Below are positions 57,441-64,000 of a DNA stretch of 64,000 nt, piece by piece. The notes below the pieces were generated by a model. The model saw only the letters and a program-made list of their open reading frames with translations, was not told the DNA's origin and searched no databases. The stretch is from Euborellia annulipes (taxonomy: Eukaryota; Arthropoda; Insecta; Dermaptera; Anisolabididae), in contig JAKCPI010001650.1 in assembly GCA_023213315.1 (NCBI GenBank), positions 20,299-84,298 on the forward strand, given 5' to 3'. How positions within the stretch are numbered: the first letter of the stretch is position 1; each line of letters begins with the position of its first letter. The translations under genes were made by a program, and so were the position numbers.

Positions 57441-57578
57441 CTGTAGGTAGCGTGTCAGCAATAGCTGCCCTTCGTCGGCCAGCACCGGGTATTGAAATTG
57501 ATGAATTGGTTGATGCCGTCGATGCAGTCGGTTCATCACCATCGTCAGGTCCCGCGTTAATAACTGTGACCCGGGAGC
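57441..57578 (-). CDS. RAI1/TCF20-like gene, exon C
   Basis: Acceptor CCCGGCCACAG and donor ACAG|GTGGGT bound 138 bp, entering and leaving in phase 1, compatible with exons B and D. The peptide begins SRVTVINAGPDDGDEPTAST, continues through a Ser/Thr-rich part to IPGAGRRRAAIADTLPT. GC content and codon use stand out from the AT-rich introns. No domain is visible here. Position just before the first zinc pair suggests a conserved acidic-to-basic linker of the family. Confidence rests on splice phases and context. Confidence 0.65.
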
Positions 57579-57697
57579 CTGTGGCCGGGAGAAAAATATA
57601 TATATATATAAATAAAAGAAATTAGAGGAATCATCTTAATATAATTATGACTATGTACAGTGAAGTGATTATTGTATACAAGTACCAATTGCCAGGG

Positions 57698-57934
57698 GGC
57701 TATTTGAGTGGCCCGGAGGGTACCTAACTTAAATATAAAGTTTCATTGCGGTAACTCAATTCCTCCATGCATTACACACACACAGAACACAGATAGACTA
57801 ATTTGCGGGACCCACTTTTTTGGACTCAGGGACCTCAAAACATGTACCATATATCTATCAAAATCTCGAAATCGAATTTTTGACATGATCGCAATACTTT
57901 CTCTCTATATATTTCATAGGGTAAAAGAAAGTAA
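57698..57934 (-). mobile_element. Hel-1 5' part
   Basis: From GGCCCGGAGGGTACC to the terminal GGTAAAAGAAAGT. The hairpin half is missing. Confidence 0.75.
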
Positions 57935-57954
57935 AATTATGATTATTTAACAAG

Positions 57955-58090
57955 ACTGTGAGTGTTTCTTATCGATGAGGCTCAACATCCCATGGCCCCC
58001 GGGAATCGAACCCAGGATCTCCGCCTTTCCGGGGCATAGGCGTGCTATTCATTGCACCAGGCCACCGGACCCTCGACCTGCACCAATAAA
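57955..58090 (-). repeat. Arg-tRNA-like SINE-B copy, shortened
   Basis: Inverted head with GGGAATCGAACCC and GGCCACCGGACC. A few body bases (GACTGTGAGTG) are included. Confidence 0.75.
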
Positions 58091-58318
58091 ACTCACTTCC
58101 CCTTATGCAGTTAGTCTTGCAAGTCACTAACTAGTAACGAAAACGTGAAAAACTTTAAAGAAAAATTTTCCACTTATCACGCCTATGCCCCGGAAAGGCG
58201 GAGATCCTGGGTTCGATTCCCGGGGGCCATGGGATGTTTGGTCTCATCAATAAGAAACACTCACAGTCTTGTTAAATATATCTATGACTAGTTAAGTCCG
58301 AATCGAGGTATTTTGAAT

Positions 58319-58959
58319 CTTCTTTCTTCTTTCGCTGTGGCTTATCCCTATTTTTTTTTTTTTTTCTAGGGGTCGCTCATTTTTATTTTCTCTCTCCACA
58401 AAGCCCTATCCTGCACATCCTCAAACTCCAAACCCTTCTGCCTGCAGTCCTCGATCACACAGTCCATCCATCTCCTTTTGGGCCTACCCCTTGGTCTCTT
58501 TCCTTCCACCTTCAAATTCAACATTCTCTTCCCCACATATTCCTCTTCTCTTCTCATCACATGACCAAACCATCTCAGCCGACTTTCCTGGATCTTTTTG
58601 GATACCTCCACCACCCCTGCCATTTCTCGGATCTTCTCATTCCTCACTCTATCCCTTCTTGTTTTTCCCAAAGCCCATCTCACCATTCTCATTTCCGCCA
58701 CATCCAACTTTCTTTCCTGCGCTTTCTTTATCGGCCAGGTCTCAGTGCCATAAATTATCGCGGGTCGCACTACAGTTTTAAAAATTTTTCCCTTTGCCTT
58801 GGCATTTATCTTTCTATCGCACAAGACTCCAGATACCCTTCTCCAATTCATCCAATCAACTTGAATCCTGTGGTCTAGCTCTTTATCAAGACCCCCCTCA
58901 CTAGCCACAATGGAGCCCAGATATTTGAAATCTCTGACTCTCTGCAGCTTTTCCACCTG
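58319..58959 (-). mobile_element. 5'-truncated non-LTR retrotransposon with a 17-bp target duplication
   Basis: ATCGAGGTATTTTGAAT lies at 58,302-58,318 and 58,960-58,976. On the minus strand the element ends with coding sequence, an A-run and a GGATAAGCCACAGCGAAAG tail followed by AAGAAAG. It inserted into SINE-B. Confidence 0.9.
58366..58956 (-). pseudogene. Non-LTR retrotransposon reverse transcriptase, C-terminal part
   Basis: 196 codons start abruptly at the truncation with EKLQRVRDFKYLGSIVASEG (KYLG block), then RPAIIYGTETWPI, MRMVRWALGKTRRDRVRN, SRLRWFGHVMRREEEYVGKR and GRPKRRWMDCV. These blocks mark the thumb and C-terminal region of many invertebrate LINE polymerases. The endonuclease and catalytic YxDD box are missing, so it is non-functional, but the frame is intact, which suggests recent insertion. 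RTE-like or related clade, not resolved. Confidence 0.85.
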
Positions 58960-59209
58960 ATCGAGGTATTTTGAATACTATTATCTTATTCAAATATATA
59001 GATCTCGAAAAATATTTAGGTAAAAATATGATTTGATGGTGTTAAAATTGTGTAAAAATTATTTAATTTTTTTTAGAGAAGCGTGAGCCAAATATACGAA
59101 CAAGCAAGTGGCCTTCAAAAGTTCGTATGTTTGGCTTCGGCTGAAAAAAATAATTATTTTACAGTGTTTGATGTAATACTCCATTTGTCTGTTGTGTTAA
59201 GTGATGAAT

Positions 59210-59630
59210 AGTGAATAATAAAACAACAGAGTGTAGAAAATATCTTTAATTTATTGTTTTGGCGATCGATTTCGTCCAAAGGACATTTTCAGGCCAGCGT
59301 TATTAAAATATAATTACAATATGTTTCAGCATTATTAAAATATAAAATAGTATATAAATGGTTTTTATGATTTTTAATAGAGTCGAAACGAATTAATTAG
59401 ATATTAATATAATATTAATAATAATTAATTAATTAATTAATTCTAATTAATTAGAATGACACAGAATTTGTTTCGATTCTATTAAAAATTATAAAAACCA
59501 TTTATATACTATTTTATATTTTAATAACTCTGGCCTGAAGATGTCCTTTGGACGAAATCGATCGCCCAAAGAATAAATTAAAGATATTTTCTACACTCTG
59601 TTGTTTTATTATTCACTTTTCATCAATTAT
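59210..59630. mobile_element. Foldback insertion with hammerhead-like motifs
   Basis: Arms about 59,215-59,395 and 59,465-59,620 share AACAGAGTGTAGAAAATATC and its inverse. The right arm carries an intact motif. The left arm motif has CUGAAAA instead of CUGAAGA. Confidence 0.75.
59532..59566 (+). ncRNA. Hammerhead-like ribozyme motif (H16)
   Basis: GGC, core CUGAAGA, one U, stem II GUCC / GGAC with a UUU loop, GAAA, UCGAUC and GCC. GGC pairs with GCC as stem I. Confidence 0.5.
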
Positions 59631-59806
59631 TTTACATTTAATAACACGGGCCTTCCATGAAAACATATTTTTATACTGAAGATAACCAGGCATGCTACGA
59701 ACGAAATATCTGCTAAATATGTTCTGAGAGTGTCCAACAAGGCTGGTGTATTAATCTTGTAATATTCCTTAAAAAATTTTAATTATGAAAAAAGTACCGT
59801 ATATAC

Positions 59807-60137
59807 CTTCAAGTCTTATAACAGGACCTCGAAATTTCCTTTTTGCCGTAGTGGAATTTGCATTGGACATATTGGCGTTCCCTATACTATTCGCTTTTGT
59901 TCGTTTTCCACTATTCTTTTTCTTATTTGTAATGGATACTGAATCACCGGGGCCACTTCGACTTCTTTTTCTATTGTGTATTTTACTATTTGGTCTTCCT
60001 CTTTTTGTTCGTGAAGTACTGGGAGCTGTTGAAGCCGAAGTTGTGGCGGTAGTATTTGGAGTGGACGTCGAAGTCAAAGGAGGAATCGGAGAAATTCTAT
60101 CCAATGGCAGAGGTTCGGAAGCGGGCTCTGAACTCGG
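59807..60137 (-). CDS. RAI1/TCF20-like gene, exon B (basic, AT-hook-like)
   Basis: Acceptor TTTTTTTACAG and donor GAAG|GTATAT bound 331 bp, entering in phase 0 and leaving in phase 1, matching exons A and C. The peptide has a Ser/Thr/Pro-rich start (PPLTSTSTPNTTATTSAST), then RTKRGRPNSK, an AT-hook-like GRP core, and basic stretches (NRKRSRSG, KKKNSGKRTK) that would serve as nuclear localisation signals. It ends KRKFRGPVIRLEG across the junction. DNA-binding AT-hook-type motifs upstream of the extended PHD are known for RAI1/TCF20. Nothing looks broken. Confidence 0.7.
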
Positions 60138-60604
60138 CTGTAAAAAAAGAAAAATTAAATTATTAAAAAAAAATTACATTTTATTTAATTTTTATATTTT
60201 AAAAATATTATATATATATTTTTTTAAATAGAAATAATTTAAAGATGGTGTTTTTTTTTTTAATTTAATAAAAATATGAAAAGTAATTCTAGTTATTTCT
60301 TATTTTTGAAATAAACGTTTATTTTCAAATAGACATTTTTTTTTTTATTTAAGGTTGGTTTATCACCATACCTTTTATATAAGAAAATTAATTAAAAATA
60401 ATTTTAAAAAAAACCAAAACAATTTACGTCTAAATGTGGGATTGTACAATTTTTATAATCAATTTAATTTTAATTAATAATTTGATGATACAAAATATAT
60501 TATTTTTACTGTAGAGAATTTAATCTAATTAAGGAATTAATTATTAATTTTATTATTAATAATTAATTAGAAAAAATGCAGCAAAGATTTATTTATTGAT
60601 ATTC
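60138..60604. other. AT-rich intron sequence, nothing recognised
   Basis: Part of the 2.85-kb intron between exons A and B. Poly-T and AATTAATT stretches only. Confidence 0.5.
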
Positions 60605-60605
60605 A

Positions 60606-61159
60606 AAAAATCTGGGGTGTCGCACAGCACACAACTTTCTCTTACCTTCGGTAATCGAAAGTTATGTACTGATCTTGTCACACCAGATTTTTCGTATCGA
60701 TATATTTAGTTTACGCTGATATATTAGAATTCAAGATGTAAAATTTATAAGTATGGGAAAATATTTATATTTTGTAACCATGACAACCATTTATCAATCT
60801 TTTTTATGAAATACAATAGTAAAGTGTGCTTCATACAATTTTGAGGGCAAAATGAGAATATACATTTGAAAGAGCATCTAAAAAATAATTGATTTTTGAA
60901 TTTTAATCAAAATTGTTGGAGCGAATTTTGAGAAAATCGAAAAAAAACTGAAAAAGTACATCAGTAAAGTATTAGTACTTTTTGGCTGATTATGATCAAA
61001 CGCTTATTTTCACGCCTCAGGGGGTGCCTTTAACCAAAAACCATTTTTTTGGATTCAGGGACCTTAAAACATATATCCATCAAAATCTCGACATCGAATT
61101 TTTACATGAATTCAAAACTTTCTCTATATATTAAGATATATAGAGGTAAGAGAAAGTAA
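60606..61159 (-). mobile_element. Hel-1 with an internal deletion, inside an intron
   Basis: Hairpin and core to GGGGTGCCTTTAACC, then a jump to AAAACCATTTTTTTGG. The microsatellite is missing. The terminal GGTAAGAGAAAGT is intact. Confidence 0.85.
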
Positions 61160-61431
61160 AAAACAGACAACAAACATTGTTTTCCAAAATACATTTTTCA
61201 CTGAATACATACAATTCACTTTATAATTACTGTATCCAGTGGAGAAACAAAAAAAATTGTATAAATTAATATTGGGTGGTCCAAAAGTCACTAGACCATT
61301 TTAAAATGAAATAACGTTTTTATTTCTTCCCAATTCAAATTTATTCTTTTATAAACAGAAAACACACATCTTGAAAATAAATTTTATTTAATTTTGAAAA
61401 TAACTTTCAATAACTACTATTTTGCTCTTCA

Positions 61432-61561
61432 CACTGAGGTATCGCCTGACAATCGAGCTCTAATGACATATTTAGGAAGGATAATTTCGAGAAATTCTGA
61501 AATCAAGTGGCCGTCACTCTCACCTGACTTGATTGCTCCAGAATTCTTTCTCTGGGGGTAA
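61432..61561 (+). pseudogene. Mariner-type transposase fragment
   Basis: The frame reads LGRIISRNSEIKWPSLSPDL then IAPEFFLWG and a stop. WPxxSPDL...FFLWG is the usual block around the third catalytic acidic residue. Flanking frames are lost. Confidence 0.75.
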
Positions 61562-62052
61562 TTTCAAAGATAGAGTATACCACAAGAATCAATAAACTTT
61601 TCAGCAATTGAAAACAGAACAAAGACAATGAACACAATCAAGATTGGACAGCTCCAGGTTAAAGTTGTTTAAAGTTAAAGGCCACCTAGCGGCAGATTTC
61701 TCAACTATAGTACGCGTGGGTGGGAAAAAAATTATTCCCAGAGAGATTTGAACTCGAGCTTTTTGCAATTCAAATGTCTTTATACCAAGTATTTACTGAC
61801 TCGTACACATTCTGCTTTATAATTCGAAACTTTTTTTTTTTATAAAAAAAAATACTTTTTCCCATTCACACTCCCACTCATCCAATTACACCAAGCACGA
61901 GGGCTTTTCGAAACTTTTTTAAGCTACTCAATTGGCACGTAGTACTATTAAATTCTTTTTTAAATAAAAGTTCTTCTATAAATTGTAAAAAATTGATAAT
62001 TAAATTAAAAGTAATCAATTAGTTTATAAAAAGTTAAGTTTAATTGAAAAAA

Positions 62053-62096
62053 GGATACAGCCAAATAATTGATTGATCAATTATTTGGCTGCATCC
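62053..62096. repeat. 44-bp near-perfect palindrome
   Basis: GGATACAGCCAAATAATTGA and its inverse meet at TGATCA with about one mismatch. Confidence 0.85.
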
Positions 62097-62989
62097 TGTT
62101 TCCATTTAAACATATCAGCTACAGCCACGTTCTATTATTCAATATAAAAAGTTAATTCATTTATATCCAGATTTTCAAACCACCGACAGCGTAACATATC
62201 TTTTGAAGCAAAACAGCCACAGTATAGCAATCTAGCCAGTGATCCCTTAAGTAAAAGCTTATAAACATTCTCTTCATAGAGCTGTACCCCCTCCCGTGTT
62301 GAAAACATACACCAAGAAACATTACGACAGGTGATGGTTCGTTCACTCCCTAGAAAGAGCGTATCAGCGTGAAGAGCAAAATGGTGGTTATTTAAAGAAT
62401 GTTATTTTTTAAATAAAATAAAATTTAGGATGTGGTTATTTGCACAGACTATATATATGCAATAACTTGATGACTCAAAAGGAGCCTGGGTCAGCCTATT
62501 TTGGGAATTTAAATAACTTAACCTCCACTAGTCCAATTTTGATGAAATTTTGAATTTTTAAGCTCAGAGTAGAAAAGGAAAGACTCTAAAGAACTTCACA
62601 TTTTTGGCTATTTATACATACTGACATATTGCGCTATTATTATACTTTTAACCAGCGGCAAATTCCATCTTTGGCGTGACGGCACTCCCTGGACCCCCTT
62701 GCAAGAAGTGGGTTTTCTGTTTATAAAAGAACAAATGTGAATCGAGAAGAAATAAAAAAGTTATTTTATTTTAAAATGGTCTTGTGATTTTTGGGCCTCC
62801 CTGTTTATGTTAGAATGAAAATAATATGGATTGTACACTTGGCATATTGACTAATTTATTTAGTTGGCATTTTTGGCCTCCCCCCCCCCCCCCCCCCACC
62901 CTTGAAAAAATCTCTAGGCTACACCTCTGACTGTATCATCAAATTATTAATAAAACTACGACACTACCCCTATAGTAATTTATGTTTAC

Positions 62990-63075
62990 CAGCTTTTCAT
63001 CAGTAATGATATTTATTAGAGCTTCTTCTGGTGTGTCTGTAGTCGTGTTGGAGGCTGGGAGAGTATCGCAAATCA
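62990..63075 (-). CDS. RAI1/TCF20-like gene, exon A
   Basis: Acceptor TTGTCTTCATCAG and donor CTG|GTAAAC bound 86 bp. Two bases complete a codon from an upstream exon. 28 open codons follow (ICDTLPASNTTTDTPEEA ... IITDEKL), leaving in phase 0 as exon B requires. No domain is visible. It is called from the splice sites, open frame and matching phase, on the same strand as four better supported exons. Since it begins with an acceptor, the gene start lies to the right of 63,075. Confidence 0.55.
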
Positions 63076-63590
63076 CTGATGAAGACAAAATCTAGATGAG
63101 AAAACATAAGTTTATTAATATAGAAATCTATGTGATGGCCGTTTTAATTATTATTTTATATATAAAATAAATAAAGATTAGCTATTCAAGAGAAGGGTTT
63201 AGGAAACATTAAACTTCAAGTGGTTAATGGTTAAATTAAAATAATAACAAGAATTCTCTCTGGAAAAACTTATCCGAAATAACAACTAGATAGGTAAATA
63301 AAAATTTTGTAAAGTAAAAAAAGAAATGTTAGAAATACTATGCGAAAAAAGGTAAGATAATGGAATTCATATTCATTTAAAATTCCAACTTTTATTATTT
63401 TGAATCTTATTTTAAGAATTTTTACTTGAAATAAACTATGGTTTTTTTTTCAAAATTTTAATCTCATAATTGGAAATTTTTAAACAATAGAGAATTCTAA
63501 ATAAATACAAAATATCATAATTGGAAAAAATTTTTTTAAATGGGTAAAAAGTTCCAAAGGGCACCACCCCTTTTGAATCGAAATTTCCTG
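63076..63590. other. AT-rich sequence with repeat family F, no exon seen
   Basis: About 63,430-63,550 is an inverted family F segment (ACAATAGAGAATTCTAAATA). The upstream exons of the RAI1/TCF20-like gene are not visible here. Confidence 0.45.
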
Positions 63591-63591
63591 T

Positions 63592-64000
63592 TTCCTATGA
63601 AGTACAAGAGTAAAGTGGTCTTCAGAAGATTTCAATGGCAAAATAAGAATATACATTTTAAAGAGCATCTAAAAAATAATAGATTTTTGAATTTTAATCA
63701 AAATCGTTGGAGCGGATTTTGAGAAAATCGAAAAAAACTGAAAAAGTGCATCAGTAAAGTACTAGTACGTTTTGTTTAAAAGCTTATTTACACGACTTCG
63801 GGGGGTGCCTTACTTAAAGATAAAATTTCAACCTCGTAGCTTATTTCCTTCATGCTTAAAAATGTCCACACAGACCAATTTAAGGAAACCTACTTTTTTG
63901 GACTCAGGGGACCTCAAAACATGTATATCCATCAAAATCTCGACATCGAATTTTTGACATGATCGCAATACTTTCGCTCTCTATATATTATATATAGATC
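63592..64000 (-). mobile_element. Hel-1, hairpin missing, cut by the window end
   Basis: The core from CCTATGAAGTACAAGAG to the TA-rich palindrome is present. The last 5' bases lie beyond the window. Confidence 0.8.

Larger units (their letters stand above)
58180..59010 (+). repeat. SINE-B copy split by a truncated LINE
   Basis: Head and body 58,180-58,318, continuing at 58,977-59,010 with TATTATCTTATTCAAATAT. The LINE occupies 58,319-58,959. Confidence 0.8.
61264..62804 (+). mobile_element. Decayed mariner-type element, 1.54 kb, long TIRs
   Basis: The left TGGTCCAAAAGTCACTAGAC and the inverse of the right end (GGCCCAAAAATCACAAGAC) continue as inverted repeats through ACCATTTTAAAAT and TTTATAAACAGAAAAC. 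The interior holds a transposase remnant and a SINE-A tail (about 61,850-61,905). Confidence 0.7.

Overview
This is an AT-rich animal nuclear window packed with transposable elements. It contains part of one spliced host gene. The sequence shows spliced exons, tRNA- and 5S-rRNA-derived SINEs, Helentron-type elements with GTCT microsatellites, and piggyBac, hAT and mariner copies, together with no bacterial-style gene packing. I read it as an invertebrate genome, with a crustacean or another marine-type invertebrate as a low-confidence guess.

Layout. Positions 1-53,800 are nearly all repeats. The most abundant family, called Hel-1 here (about 680 bp), has about 30 full or partial copies. It carries a 13-bp subterminal motif (ACTTTCTCTTACC) at its 5' end, an internal GTCT/ACAG microsatellite, and a 3' hairpin that holds the inverse of the same 13-mer. 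This matches the DINE-1/HINE/pearl plan of Helentron-associated elements. A tRNA-derived SINE (SINE-A, about 265-280 bp) has about 15 copies. Other families are an Arg-tRNA-like SINE (SINE-B), a 5S-rRNA-like SINE (SINE-5S), a piggyBac-like element with TTAA duplications, several hAT elements with exact 8-bp duplications, TA-flanked elements, and two relic mariner-type transposases. Nesting is deep, for example piggyBac inside Hel-1, with another Hel-1 inside the piggyBac.

From 53,816 to 63,075 the minus strand carries five exons with compatible splice phases. They belong to a gene of the RAI1/TCF20 family (nuclear proteins with an extended PHD finger). Exon order is 62,990-63,075, 59,807-60,137, 57,441-57,578, 56,297-56,613, 53,816-53,995. 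The gene continues beyond these exons on both sides, and its introns hold a Hel-1 copy, a truncated LINE, two mariner relics and a 160-bp satellite array.

The most interesting signal is a dispersed RNA-like motif with hammerhead-ribozyme topology. Its parts are CUGANGA, one extra base, a covarying stem II, GAAA, usually CGUC or CGUU, and a short covarying stem I. It occurs at more than ten places, usually as one or both arms of foldback (inverted) insertions and once as a compact 167-bp insertion with an 11-bp target duplication. This fits Penelope-like retroelement remains or hammerhead-bearing non-autonomous retroelements, but the extra base next to stem II departs from the textbook core. 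Other unusual objects are a 2-kb palindrome inside an hAT element, a run of 445 T followed by 57 C, and a GC-rich retroposon with a 14-bp target duplication.
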